This document shows, in pieces, positions 1 through 8,830 of a DNA stretch of 64,000 bases; position 1 is the stretch's first letter, and the number at the start of each line of letters is the position of its first letter. A model generated the notes under the pieces. It ran no database searches. It saw nothing but the letters and a program-made list of their open reading frames with translations, and had not been told where the DNA came from. Location: assembly GCA_027459785.1 (NCBI GenBank), contig DAIDGU010000054.1:20203-84202 (forward strand), written 5' to 3'. Made by a program: the position numbers and the translations under genes. Origin of the DNA: Ktedonobacteria bacterium. Its GTDB lineage: Bacteria > Chloroflexota > Ktedonobacteria > Ktedonobacterales > JACDGC01.

Positions 1-897
1 GCGCGGGCCAGCATCAATTGCCGCCAGATCTCGGCGATCTGGCTGGCAAGCTGGCGCAAATCGACGCCGGACTGCGCGAAGTCATTGAGGCGATGCAGGC
101 CGCGCGCTGTGTCGCCCGCCTGGACGAAGGTGACGATCTCGCGCACCAGGGCGGGATCAGCCATGCCCAACATCGCGTGGACGCCAGCGGTGGTGATGCT
201 ATCGCCGCCGAAGGCGCGAGCCTGGTCCAGCAAGCTCAGTGCGTCGCGCATGCCGCCCGCCGCCGCGCGGGCCAGCGCTTCCAGCGCGGCGGGTTCGACG
301 CGCATACCTTCTTGCTCGCACACGAAGGCCAGCCGGCTGATGATATCGCGCAGCGCGATGCGGCGGAACTCGAAGTGCTGGCAGCGCGAAACGACGGTCG
401 CCGGCACCTTGTGCGCCTCGGTCGTGGCCAAAACGAAGATCACATGCGGTGGCGGCTCTTCCAGCGTCTTCAACAGCGCATTGAAGGCTTCCGGGGTGAG
501 CATATGGCACTCGTCCACTATATAGAGGCGGGTGCTACCGGTGGCGGACATGATGCGCACGCGCTCGCGCAGATCGCGGATTTCGTCGATGCCGCGATTG
601 GAGGCGGCGTCGATCTCGAAGACATCGGTGGAACGGCCCTCGGTGATCTCGATGCACGAGAGGCATTCGTTGCAGGGTTCGCCATCGTGGGGGTTGGTGC
701 AATTGACCATCTTCGCCAGCAGGCGCGCGGTGGACGTTTTGCCGGTGCCGCGCGGGCCACAGAAAAGGTAGGCGTGGGTCAGCCGCTGCTGTGCGACCGC
801 CTGGCGCAACGTCTGGATGACTGCTTCCTGGCCCACAAGATCGCTGAACGTCTGTGAGCGCCACTTGCGATACAGCGTTTGTGCTTGCTCAGTCATC
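1..897 (-). CDS. dnaX: DNA polymerase III subunit gamma/tau, 5' part
   Basis: This is the AAA+ ATPase of the clamp loader, which opens the sliding clamp and loads it onto primed DNA during replication. The frame is open from an ATG at 897 to the window edge, so only the first 299 codons are present; family members are usually 500-700 residues. Visible are Walker A GPRGTGKTS (Lys53), a four-cysteine zinc module (Cys66, 75, 78, 81), a Walker B-type DECHML and the arginine-finger motif VSRCQ. An AAGGAG ribosome binding site lies 8 nt before the ATG. It is divergent from the secreted protein at 1188. Any tau C-terminal domain or programmed frameshift would be outside the window. Confidence 0.95.
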
Positions 898-1035
898 GCC
901 CCACTCCTTTTGTTATAGTCATGCTCAGCCCCTCTCTTTATCATATCCGATTATGCGGCACAGTGGCGGCGGCATAGGACTCCTGGCGCGGCGTCAAGTG
1001 ACGTATCTCACACATTTCTCGTGCAGAAGAGACTA

Positions 1036-1064
1036 TTGACAGGGCGGTCGAGTTCCGGCATGCT
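1036..1064 (+). promoter_or_regulatory. Candidate sigma-70 promoter for the secreted protein at 1188
   Basis: A perfect -35 box TTGACA (1036-1041) is followed after 17 nt by CATGCT (1059-1064), which is a weak -10. It lies in the 290-bp divergent gap between dnaX and the gene at 1188 and leaves a leader of about 120 nt. Support rests mainly on the -35 box. Confidence 0.3.
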
Positions 1065-1187
1065 ATGGACGAGTTGATCATGCTCATGCGTCCGGTAATC
1101 GGTGCCGCACGCAGTCCTTGGGAGTATAAGACGAAGCACCGTAGGGACAACAATGGTGCGCAGTGACCTTCGGAAGGGTTTTCGTGA

Positions 1188-3134
1188 ATGCGTTTCAGAG
1201 GCAAGCAACTATTTCTGGTAATCGTCAGCGTGGCGCTGGCATTCGGAGTGCTGGGCGCGCTGACCTACCGCCATATCTTCGCGGCTCCGAAGGTGCCGCT
1301 GCACCCGGTCAGTGTCACGAGCCACACGACGGCGCAAGGCTTCGACGTGTGCGAAGCGCCGGGGCTGGACGTGATGCGCGCGTGGTGGCAGAGTTCACCG
1401 TATCGGTGGGTCAATATCTATATCGGTGGCATCAACCGTGCCTGCAAAGACGCGCCCTCGCCTGAATGGATCGCGCAAGCGTATGGGATGGGCTGGGGAC
1501 TGGTGCCGACCTATGTGGGCCTGCAAGTGCCGAACCTGTGTTTGGATCCCTCGCTGAACGAGGCGGCGATGGATCTGAACCCCACCACGGCTTTCCAGCA
1601 GGGCCAAGATTCCGCCGGCGACGCGGCGAACGCGATGGCAGCTGAATATCTGGCGCCCGGTACAATCGTGTATGACGATATGGAGTTTTACAACGAGCCG
1701 AATCAGCCGGGGCCATGCGATGCCGCAGTGGTCGCCTATATCAACGGCTGGACGCAAGGGCTGCACAGCCACGGCTATAAGGCGGGCGTCTATATCTCGG
1801 CGGCGAATATCGGACCGCTGACCACCGCCGCCGTCACCGAACCGGACGACGTGTGGATCGTCAGCCGAGGCTATGCGTCGAGCACGGGCGGGTATGCCAA
1901 GAACTGCTCGGTGTATGGCAACACGGCGGTCGGCGACAGCGCATGGCGCGGCCATCGCATCTATCAATATCTCGTCAATAACGGCCAGAGCCTGGACCAC
2001 CCCGAAACCTGGGGCGGCATGACGATGCCGGATATCGACTCGGATTGTGCGGACGGCGATATTGTCGGTCATCTGCCGATTAAACTCGCGCCGGCCTATA
2101 CCTATGTCGGCCAGAACACCGACGGGCGGCTGGCGGTGGCAGCGCGCGGCACGGATGGCCACATCCGCATCGAGACGCAGCAGACACCGAACGGGCTGTG
2201 GGGCGGCTGGCAGGTGCTGCCGGGGACGACCACCTTCGCGGGCGATCCGGCTTTCGGGCAGGAAGACGACGGACGCCTGGCACTCTTCGCGGTCGGCACA
2301 GACGGCATTCTTTACGAAAACGAGCAGACGACGCCCGGCCAGAATTGGCTTGGCTGGCAACCGCTGGTGGGAACGCAGCACTTCACCGGCACACCGGCGC
2401 TCTCGCGCAACGGCGACGGCACGATGGTGGCGTTCGCCCGCGACACCAGTGGGCAGATCTGGACCGTAGCGCAGCTTCAGCCGAACGGTAGTTGGGCGAA
2501 CTGGCAGAAGCTCAGCAGCAAGAGCGCCTTCGTCAGCGATCCTGTGGTCGCGCAGGATAGCGACGGGCGGCTGGAACTTTTCGCGCGCAGCACCAATGGG
2601 CTGATGTGGCTGAACTTCCAGCAATATCCCGGTGGGGGCTGGTTCGGTTGGCTGCCGGTGCAGGTGAAACCGCCGGTGGACTTCGCGGGAACGCCGGCAA
2701 CGATCCGCTACGCTGATGGCCGGCTGGCGATCTTCACGCGCGGCAACGACGGCAACATCTGGTTCACCGTGCAAAAGACTCAGGGCGGCATGTGGGGTGA
2801 CTGGAGCCGCATGCAACCGCAGTATAGCGCGACGGGCGATCCGGCGGCGGGCATCGACAGCAAAGGCCGTGTGACCCTTGCCGTCACCGGCGCGGACCAC
2901 GATCTGTGGCTGGAAGCGCAACAGGCTGCCGGCACAAACTGGACCGGCTGGCGCAGCCAGAAGTCCGGCCAGAACTTCACGGGCGTGCCGGCGGTGGCCC
3001 ACGAGGCCGACGGACGCATGGAGGTCTTCGCGCTCACCAGCGGCGGCGACATGTGGCATGCCTTCCAGGCGACGCCGGGCGGTGCCTGGGGAACTTGGTC
3101 AAACCTGCAAGAGGGCGCGAACTTGCAGCAATAG
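1188..3134 (+). CDS. Secreted DUF1906 (glycoside-hydrolase-like) protein with seven-bladed beta-propeller
   Basis: A 648-residue exported protein with an N-terminal hydrophobic signal or anchor (residues about 8-28). The next 250 residues match the Rv2525c/DUF1906 glycoside-hydrolase-like TIM barrel: GFDVCEAPG at the start, SPYRWVNIYIGGINRAC, GLVPTYVG and an acidic YDDMEFY. The rest consists of seven repeats of about 47 residues, each with a DGR-hydrophobic strand and a W-x2-W or WGxW turn, as in PLL/tachylectin-like propellers that bind sugars. The likely role is binding or remodelling of cell-wall or extracellular glycan; catalysis is unproven. An AAGGG ribosome site precedes the ATG. Gene stands alone. 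Confidence 0.75.
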   Translation: MRFRGKQLFLVIVSVALAFGVLGALTYRHIFAAPKVPLHPVSVTSHTTAQGFDVCEAPGLDVMRAWWQSSPYRWVNIYIGGINRACKDAPSPEWIAQAYGMGWGLVPTYVGLQVPNLCLDPSLNEAAMDLNPTTAFQQGQDSAGDAANAMAAEYLAPGTIVYDDMEFYNEPNQPGPCDAAVVAYINGWTQGLHSHGYKAGVYISAANIGPLTTAAVTEPDDVWIVSRGYASSTGGYAKNCSVYGNTAVGDSAWRGHRIYQYLVNNGQSLDHPETWGGMTMPDIDSDCADGDIVGHLPIKLAPAYTYVGQNTDGRLAVAARGTDGHIRIETQQTPNGLWGGWQVLPGTTTFAGDPAFGQEDDGRLALFAVGTDGILYENEQTTPGQNWLGWQPLVGTQHFTGTPALSRNGDGTMVAFARDTSGQIWTVAQLQPNGSWANWQKLSSKSAFVSDPVVAQDSDGRLELFARSTNGLMWLNFQQYPGGGWFGWLPVQVKPPVDFAGTPATIRYADGRLAIFTRGNDGNIWFTVQKTQGGMWGDWSRMQPQYSATGDPAAGIDSKGRVTLAVTGADHDLWLEAQQAAGTNWTGWRSQKSGQNFTGVPAVAHEADGRMEVFALTSGGDMWHAFQATPGGAWGTWSNLQEGANLQQ

Positions 3135-3282
3135 TGCCAGCACACGCGCCAATTTGGGGAGTCGGGGCAGTGATGTCCTGGCTCCCTCGGTGTTATTAGT
3201 CGGCACATGGTGTATGATGATAGCGCAAGCGTCGTATGACGCATATCGTTCGCAATAGATCATTGGTTAGAGATAACATAGC

Positions 3283-4074
3283 ATGATCGTTTTCATTTTC
3301 AAGCTCTGCGCGGCACCTGTGCTGATCGGCGGTGTGTCGCTGGCGGGGCGACGGTGGGGGCCGGCGGTGAGTGGTTGGCTGGTGGGTTTGCCGCTGACCT
3401 CCGCGCCGGTGTTGCTCTTCCTGGCGCTGGAACATGGTGCCTCGGCGGCGGTGCAGGGTGCGCAGGGCGTGCTGATGGGCGGCATTGCGGTGGCCGCCTT
3501 CTGCCTGACGTATAGCCGCGTGGCGCGGCGCTGGCCGTGGTGGGGGGCATTGCCAGCGGCGATGGGCGCTTATTTGCTGACGGCGGGTGTGCTGGGCCGG
3601 CTGGTGCTACCGATTCCGGCGGCGTGCGCGCTGGTGGCAGGGGCGCTGGCGCTGGCGCTGTGGTTGCTGCCGCCGCTGGGGCCGCGCCCGGTGGCCGTCG
3701 TGCCGCCGCGCTGGGATCTGCCGCTGCGGATGGTGCTGGCGACCGGTATCATTCTGCTGCTGACGAGCGTGGTGCCGCTTTTCGGGGCGCATGTGGTCGG
3801 CTTGCTCTCGTCCTTTCCGGCGATGGTGACGATCCTCGGCACGTTCGCGCAACGCCAGCAAGGGCCGGCGGCGGCGGGCGCGATCATGCGCGGGGTGATC
3901 CTGGGCCTTTTTGGCTTCGCGGCGTTTTACCTGATCATCGGCCTGACGGTTCTGCACTGGGGCGTTGGCCTGGCCTTCCTGGCGGCGACGCTGGTGACGC
4001 TGGCGGTGCAAGGCGCATCGCTGAGCCTGACACGCCGCGCGCCGGTGGTCGCAGTGCAGCCATGCCCGGAATAG
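3283..4074 (+). CDS. Polytopic membrane protein with internal duplication
   Basis: A 263-residue, very hydrophobic protein with about eight predicted membrane segments and no catalytic motif I recognise. The N-terminal and C-terminal halves look related: each has a GxxVxLLxSxP/GLPLTSAP-type stretch (residues about 36-46 and 165-175) followed by a long small-residue helix, suggesting an inverted or tandem duplication as in small transporters. Start ATG at 3283 follows an A/T-rich leader (gagataacatagc). It is isolated between two other plus-strand genes and ends shortly before the miniature IS at 4133. Function unknown; a transporter is possible. Confidence 0.7.
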   Translation: MIVFIFKLCAAPVLIGGVSLAGRRWGPAVSGWLVGLPLTSAPVLLFLALEHGASAAVQGAQGVLMGGIAVAAFCLTYSRVARRWPWWGALPAAMGAYLLTAGVLGRLVLPIPAACALVAGALALALWLLPPLGPRPVAVVPPRWDLPLRMVLATGIILLLTSVVPLFGAHVVGLLSSFPAMVTILGTFAQRQQGPAAAGAIMRGVILGLFGFAAFYLIIGLTVLHWGVGLAFLAATLVTLAVQGASLSLTRRAPVVAVQPCPE

Positions 4075-4132
4075 CGAGGTCGGAGCATGGATCGCTTGCT
4101 AGTGAAATGGTGGTGCGATCTTTTGATGTCTT

Positions 4133-4525
4133 TTGACACTCCCCCGCTTTCTAAGCGGGGGATTCTTCCCACCCAAGCAGCCCAGCGTTGGCAGAAGGAC
4201 TGATCAGATGCGGATTCTGGCTTGCGCCAGCAACTGGGACGGTTGCCCGCCCCCGCCGTTTGTCAGAACGGACTACGCTTGCCCCCGGTAGTGATGGACC
4301 AGGGTAGCGGAATAGATGCGCCTACTCTCCCGGTTCAGCGCGCGTCTGAGCGGCGGGCAAGGTACACGAAAGGATCTGCACACGGATCATACCGTCACCT
4401 CTCTCACGCATCTCTTTTACAACGCCAGGCCGAAAACGGCAATCATGCCGGGGAACAGGGTCGCGTCGTGCGACGGGCCGTTTCATCTCCCGCTTGAAAG
4501 ATGAGGGCTTTCACGGCCCATTTCT
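4133..4525 (-). mobile_element. Internally deleted, non-autonomous derivative of the IS at 60063-61517
   Basis: Both ends match the tnpB-carrying element at 60063-61517. The right end (4133-4290) keeps the TTGACACTCCCC terminus, a perfect 9-bp hairpin (4141-4149 with 4153-4161) and the last tnpB codons (WEESPA then stop, on the minus strand). The left end (about 4292-4525) keeps the sequence downstream to AGAAATGGGCC. The two parts join at about 4286-4292, removing about 1.08 kb that corresponds to 60197-61275 of the full copy. The left end abuts TTAC (4526-4529, minus strand), the same tetranucleotide that flanks the full-length copy. It has no intact gene, so mobility would need a transposase in trans. 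Confidence 0.85.
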
Positions 4526-4560
4526 GTAATTCCCGTTGCGGGTGATGAGTATGGATACAA

Positions 4561-4580
4561 GAGGACAGCCATTCCTGTCT
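4561..4580. repeat. Short palindromic repeat, GGACAG/CTGTC family
   Basis: GGACAGCCATTCCTGTCT is an imperfect palindrome of the family also seen at 7297, 20281 and 52533. The rest of 4526-4673, between the miniature IS and fni, holds no gene. Confidence 0.5.
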
Positions 4581-4673
4581 TTCCGGTCCCGCTGCCCACT
4601 GTCTTTCTCCGCAAGGGGGTATGATATGGGGGACGGCGCGCAACGATAGCAGTGGGCGGGAAAGAGGCGAACG

Positions 4674-5783
4674 ATGAGTCAGGATGTCACACGGCGTAAG
4701 ATCGAACATGTTACGGTGGCGCTGGGCCACGACCTGACCGCGCCCCAGGCGGCAGCTTGGGGCGACATCCGGCTGATGCATCAGGCGCTGCCGGAGGTGG
4801 ACCTGGACGAGATCGACACTGGAGCGGACTTCCTGGGCCACCATCTGCGAGCGCCGATCTTCATCTCATCGCTGACGGGCGGGCATGCCGAGGTCGCCGT
4901 CATCAATGCGCGGCTGGCGCGGGCGGCGGAACGTTTCGGCCTGGCAATGGGGGTCGGTAGCCAGCGCGCAGCCCTGGTTGATCCCGCCCTCGCGGCCACC
5001 TATGCTGTCGTGCGCGAGCAAGCGCCAACCGCGTTCCTGATTGCCAACATCGGTGCGCCCCAGCTCATTCCCCAGGCGCACAAAGCGCCTTTCACGCTGG
5101 ATGATGCCCGTCGCGCCGTGGCCATGATTCAGGCGGATGCGCTGGCGGTGCATCTGAATTATCTGCAAGAGGCGGCGCAGCCGGAGGGCGACCGTAAGGC
5201 GCGGGGGGTGCTGGCGGCGCTGGGGGCGATCACGGCGGGCGTGGGCGTGCCGGTACTCGCCAAGGAAACGGGCGCGGGCATCAGCCGCGAGCAGGCGCTG
5301 AAGCTGCGCCAGGCGGGCGTGGCGGCCATCGACGTAGGCGGCGCGGGCGGCAGCAGCATGGCGGCGATGGAGGCGGTGCGCGCGGCGGAACGCGGCGACA
5401 CGCAGGCGCACGCCGTCGGCGAGGTGTACCGTGACTGGGGCATCCCCACACCGATCAGCGTGGTGGAGGCGAGCGTGGCGGAACTGCCGCTCATCGCCAC
5501 CGGCGGCGTGCGCACCGGTCTGGACGCCGCCCGCGCGCTGGCGCTGGGCGCGACGCTCGTCGGCGTCGGCTTCCCCATGCTCAAAGCCGCCAGCCAGGGT
5601 GATGACGCGGTAGACGCCTTCATCACCGGCTTCCTGAATGAACTGCGCGTGGCCCTGCAACTCACCGGCGCGGCTAACCTCGCCGCGCTGCGCGCCGCGC
5701 CCGTCATCATCGGCGGGGCCACGCGCGACTGGCTGGAACTGCGCGGGTTCGCGGCACAGGTGCGCGCCTTCGCGCGCCGCTGA
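4674..5783 (+). CDS. fni: Type 2 isopentenyl-diphosphate delta-isomerase
   Basis: This FMN- and NADPH-dependent enzyme interconverts isopentenyl and dimethylallyl diphosphate, the C5 building blocks for quinone side chains, carotenoids and hopanoids. The 369 residues match the family's length and its TIM-barrel landmarks: SSLTGGH near residue 64, GVGSQRA, the catalytic-loop segment KETGAGIS, the FMN-phosphate segment DVGGAGGSSM and IATGGVRTG. The ATG at 4674 follows an AAAGAGG ribosome site. It is a single-gene unit. A hairpin at 5833-5863 follows it, although the T-run of that hairpin faces the opposite gene. Confidence 0.93.
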   Translation: MSQDVTRRKIEHVTVALGHDLTAPQAAAWGDIRLMHQALPEVDLDEIDTGADFLGHHLRAPIFISSLTGGHAEVAVINARLARAAERFGLAMGVGSQRAALVDPALAATYAVVREQAPTAFLIANIGAPQLIPQAHKAPFTLDDARRAVAMIQADALAVHLNYLQEAAQPEGDRKARGVLAALGAITAGVGVPVLAKETGAGISREQALKLRQAGVAAIDVGGAGGSSMAAMEAVRAAERGDTQAHAVGEVYRDWGIPTPISVVEASVAELPLIATGGVRTGLDAARALALGATLVGVGFPMLKAASQGDDAVDAFITGFLNELRVALQLTGAANLAALRAAPVIIGGATRDWLELRGFAAQVRAFARR

Positions 5784-5824
5784 GCGCCCCTGCCAAAGCG
5801 CTCGCCACGCCTATCGGGTGCCAC

Positions 5825-5863
5825 AAAAAAAGTCCCATGCACCGGAGGATGCCGGGCATGGGA
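5825..5863 (-). terminator. Rho-independent terminator for the small membrane protein gene
   Basis: An 8-bp stem, TCCCATGC (5833-5840) with GCATGGGA (5856-5863), with an inner CCGG pairing is followed on the minus strand by seven T (5831-5825). It lies 20 bp past the stop of the gene at 5884. Confidence 0.85.
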
Positions 5864-5883
5864 GGGGGGAAAGTGAGGTAAGC

Positions 5884-6150
5884 TCAGGCGCGGGGCGCTT
5901 CGGGGCCGAAGATGCCATAGAGCAACGGGGCGAGCGGTGAGAAGATCAGAATGCCGACGAACCAACCCCAGCGTTTGAGTTGTACCATTTTGATCATGCC
6001 GCCGATCCAGACAACCAGAACAGCGATATACCCCAATCCCTCGGCACCTAGGCCAACGGTGTAGTTTGAGTGCGAGTTGGCGACAGCACTGCCGACAATG
6101 AGCAGCACGATGGCTGCAATGGAGGTGTACAAAAGGGTTTGCTTGTTCAT
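5884..6150 (-). CDS. Small two- to three-span membrane protein
   Basis: An 88-residue protein with hydrophobic segments at about residues 7-24, 39-57 and 62-80, linked by a short positively charged loop (QLKRWGW). This resembles small phospholipase-D-nuclease-like or superinfection-immunity-type membrane proteins, but I cannot assign a family. AGGAGAGG lies 9 nt before the ATG. The gene has its own terminator at 5825 and a palindromic leader at 6167-6203, so it is probably a regulated single-gene transcript. Function unknown. Confidence 0.7.
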   Translation of the reverse strand: MNKQTLLYTSIAAIVLLIVGSAVANSHSNYTVGLGAEGLGYIAVLVVWIGGMIKMVQLKRWGWFVGILIFSPLAPLLYGIFGPEAPRA

Positions 6151-6166
6151 GCGTTGGACCTCTCCT

Positions 6167-6203
6167 AAAAAATAGCATCAGCAAGTATAACACCTGCTGA
6201 TGC
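6167..6203 (-). promoter_or_regulatory. Palindrome followed by a T-run in the leader of the small membrane protein gene
   Basis: A perfect 9-bp inverted repeat GCATCAGCA/TGCTGATGC (6195-6203 and 6175-6183) has an 11-nt spacer holding TATACT, a good -10 box. It is followed on the minus strand by TATTTTTT and then the ribosome site of the gene at 6150. It can be read as an operator around a -10 box or as a terminator/attenuator in the leader. Confidence 0.55.
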
Positions 6204-6246
6204 TAGTATACACGAGTTTGCAAACCATGCATGTATGACGTTGTGC

Positions 6247-7191
6247 CTAGGAGGACGTTTCCGCCGCCAGGAATTGCGCCCGCAACGCCATCACGTTGTT
6301 GACATACGACCAGTTCTGGATGCCGTAGGCGGCGGTCGTGCCGACGCCCTGGTTATAGGAACTGATGACGATCTGGCGCACCGTTGCGCCATCCGTCGCG
6401 CCGGGCCAGACGGTATCCCAGGTGCAGGTTTGGCCCGTTGGCATGCCCTGGTTGCAGTAGGGGAGGTAGTAGTTGTAGAGCCACTGCAACATGTTGATCC
6501 CCAGGTTGATGTTGTCTTGCAGTTGATGGGGATCGTAGTTCGTGTTGAAGGTTTGGTTCAGCCAGGTGACAGTGTCGGGCTGGATCTGCATCACGCCGAT
6601 GCCGCCATCGCATGCCTGAATATTCTCTTGCCAACCGCTTTCTTGCCAGCCTTCGGCTTCAATCAGGCTGAAATTGAGGAAGTTGGTGCTGACGGCCAGG
6701 TTATACATCGCCTGGCGCACCTGATCTTCTGTCGGTTCAGGACCGGGGAAGGTGGTACAAACCGCCTGCGGGCCGGGCCGCTGGCCGTTGCCACAGACGG
6801 GGATGCCGCCCTGGCCGCCGGTCTTGGTGGGGACGGGCGAGATGCGCAGGGTGGGCGAACCGGTGGTCGGCGCGGGGGCCGTGCCTTGCACCGTGCAGGG
6901 GGTCGCCAGCGGTGTGGCCTGGTTGCCGATCTGGAAATGGCCACCCAGGGGGGGTAGCGACGCGCCCGCCGGAGGCGTGGGGACGTGCGCCAGCGGGTGC
7001 GGCGTGACGCCGGGCGGCACGCTGGCCGCGCCACTGATGCCGCGCTGGTTGCCGAGCTTGCCGCTGCTGATGAGCAACGTGATGGAGACGGCGGCGACGG
7101 CGATGCCACAGAAAAAGCTCGCCAGCACCAGAGGCAAACGTGAACGTCGCCGGGAGCGGGGCGTCCATTCGGGAGTGTTTTCGAGGCGCAT
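6247..7191 (-). CDS. Membrane-anchored lytic transglycosylase-like protein
   Basis: Of 314 residues, the first 15-20 are basic, then comes one membrane span (about residues 20-43), a Pro/Thr/Gly-rich linker, and a C-terminal lysozyme-like SLT domain. In that domain EGWQESGWQ carries the expected catalytic Glu-Ser, followed by GGIGVMQIQP, NINLGINMLQW and SYNQGVG, which match the SLT motifs. It probably cleaves peptidoglycan outside the membrane. I chose the ATG at 7191 because GGAGGAA lies 7 nt upstream; a longer frame to 7278 begins within repeat DNA. It reads away from the repeat block at 7250. Confidence 0.8.
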   Translation of the reverse strand: MRLENTPEWTPRSRRRSRLPLVLASFFCGIAVAAVSITLLISSGKLGNQRGISGAASVPPGVTPHPLAHVPTPPAGASLPPLGGHFQIGNQATPLATPCTVQGTAPAPTTGSPTLRISPVPTKTGGQGGIPVCGNGQRPGPQAVCTTFPGPEPTEDQVRQAMYNLAVSTNFLNFSLIEAEGWQESGWQENIQACDGGIGVMQIQPDTVTWLNQTFNTNYDPHQLQDNINLGINMLQWLYNYYLPYCNQGMPTGQTCTWDTVWPGATDGATVRQIVISSYNQGVGTTAAYGIQNWSYVNNVMALRAQFLAAETSS

Positions 7192-7249
7192 AGCAAGTTC
7201 CTCCATCGCAAAACGCTGTTCGCGCTGTCCGCCGCCTGACCGATCCGAA

Positions 7250-7345
7250 TGGTCGTCCCAGGAATACCTGGAGGACAAACATTAGGAATACCTGGAGGAC
7301 AGACATTCCTGTCTGTCTCAGCGAACATTCCTGTCTGCCAGGGCG
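7250..7345. repeat. Tandem and palindromic short repeats upstream of the transglycosylase gene
   Basis: Two direct copies of aggaatacctggaggaca (from 7260 and 7285) run into the palindrome GGACAGACATTCCTGTCTGTC (7297-7317) and a further ACATTCCTGTCTGCC (to about 7340). The remaining sequence to 7564 contains no gene I can support, only AT-rich stretches that could hold the promoter of the gene at 7191. Confidence 0.6.
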
Positions 7346-7564
7346 GTATCGGTGGCGAGCGTGGGCATGTTCGTGTGATAAGTATAATGGACGGCGGACC
7401 ACCTGACAAGAGAGCTACATCACTGCCATGCCTGTTATAAGCGCGAGATGTGATGTTATACCATTTTGGGGCAGCGACGAGTGGGTTGTTATTATTTGTG
7501 CTGTGGGCGGCAGTACCATAGCGCCTGCGAGGGGCTGAGAGATGCTATCTGGAAAAGCAGGAAC

Positions 7565-7602
7565 GCGCCAGGCAAGCCAAGGATTAATGACCCGCCTGGC
7601 GC
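7565..7602 (-). terminator. Hairpin after the secreted protein gene at 7610
   Basis: A perfect 9-bp stem GCGCCAGGC (7565-7573) with GCCTGGCGC (7594-7602) lies 8 bp past the stop codon. On the minus strand it is followed by a moderately T-rich tract (GTTCCTGCTTTT), so termination is likely but not classical. Confidence 0.55.
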
Positions 7603-7609
7603 TGGTTGC

Positions 7610-8620
7610 CTAAATGTTGGTGGAGAAGATCAAGGTTGAGCGGCCCTGCGCCGTGCAGGAATTCAGGCCCAACGCATTATAGAGATCGTCGAAGCCGGTT
7701 GCCGGGCTGTTGCCGGTAGGATATTCCGTCATCACGCCCTTGAAATAGATGGGACCGCCTTCATGGCTGCACGCCCACGCGCTCAGCGGCGCCCAGTCGC
7801 TGGTGGCATCAGCGTTGTAGTAGATCTCCGGCAAGGGATAACTGTCGGCGGCACCGTAAGCCACGTACCAGACCTCATAGGCGGTCCAGGGCGAAGGCGA
7901 TGCGCCGCCGGAATCGTCGCCATAGTCGAAGAAGAGGCGGCTGGAATTCGCGTTGTAGCCGTTGACGAAATTGCTGGTGAGCGAGTAGTTCGCCCATTCC
8001 ACTTCGATATCGTCCGCGCCAAAAACGCCGATCTGATTACTGTAGCCGTTGCTGACGCTGTAGTTTTGGGCATTGTTGACCATGCTGCCCCAATCCTGTC
8101 CGGCGGTATACCAGGCTGAGGTGCTATAGCCGCCCATCCAGCCGCCATAATTGCTGGTGCCGACGGCGACGGCGATGTTGGTGGAGCTGGTATGGCAATT
8201 CCACGCGCCATAGACGAAGTTGGCGATTGCGTGGAAGATGGCGTTATCGGAATCGAAGTTGCCCCCGTAATCCTCGGTGCCATAGGTGCCGCCAGAATCG
8301 GCGGGTTCACCGAAATCTAGCACGAGCAAGCCGGAGGGACCGCGCGCCGCGCTGCATCCTTGATTTTGCATGGTCGTGTAAGCGGTCGTAGATTCATAGT
8401 AGGAGGTGGTATATGCCGGGGCGGAGACGTAGTTTTGTAGAGTAGTCCCCGCGTGCGCGGCCTGAAGCGGTTGGGGCAAGATTTGCACAGCGCCTTTGTG
8501 CTGTAGCGGGATGCTCGCCGCCCGTGCAGGCGCACGGCCTTCCACCAAGAACAACGAACTCACCATGCCCGCGCTGAGCAGGACGGCCAGGACCGGAACT
8601 CGCCAGCGATACGTGGTCAT
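7610..8620 (-). CDS. Secreted protein of unknown function
   Basis: A 336-residue exported protein. The N-terminus is a typical signal peptide: TTYRWR, a hydrophobic stretch and a likely cleavage after an ARA motif near residue 34. The mature part is rich in Tyr, Ser, Gly and Trp, with acidic strand-end motifs LVLDFGEP, FGADDIEVEW and FDYGDDSGG, which resemble a TIM-barrel hydrolase but give no firm family. Several cysteines could form extracytoplasmic disulfides. I prefer the ATG at 8620 (GGAGG 11 nt upstream) over 8638. A hairpin at 7565 ends the transcript. Function not assigned. Confidence 0.65.
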   Translation of the reverse strand: MTTYRWRVPVLAVLLSAGMVSSLFLVEGRAPARAASIPLQHKGAVQILPQPLQAAHAGTTLQNYVSAPAYTTSYYESTTAYTTMQNQGCSAARGPSGLLVLDFGEPADSGGTYGTEDYGGNFDSDNAIFHAIANFVYGAWNCHTSSTNIAVAVGTSNYGGWMGGYSTSAWYTAGQDWGSMVNNAQNYSVSNGYSNQIGVFGADDIEVEWANYSLTSNFVNGYNANSSRLFFDYGDDSGGASPSPWTAYEVWYVAYGAADSYPLPEIYYNADATSDWAPLSAWACSHEGGPIYFKGVMTEYPTGNSPATGFDDLYNALGLNSCTAQGRSTLIFSTNI

Positions 8621-8830
8621 TTCGAGACAATCCTCCATGAACGTGTCAACACCAACAACACGGCTTCACAGCGAAGCCGGAGCGATCTCATCCGCAAACT
8701 TCGTGCCAGGAGCAAGCTTTGTGCTGAGAGGCAAGCGGAAACGATAGCTATATCAATAGTGGCTATTCGGTGCCTTTTTGTTATGGTGCGACCCACGTTT
8801 TTAGCAACTCGCCGACATCCCCTGGTATGT

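Noticed and set aside
1395..3059. 554-residue minus-strand frame
   Set aside because: Antisense of the DUF1906/propeller gene; composition is Arg/Ala/His-rich shadow sequence and there is no ribosome site.
6235..6957. 240-residue plus-strand frame
   Set aside because: Opposite strand of the lytic transglycosylase-like gene, which has signal anchor, linker and SLT motifs.
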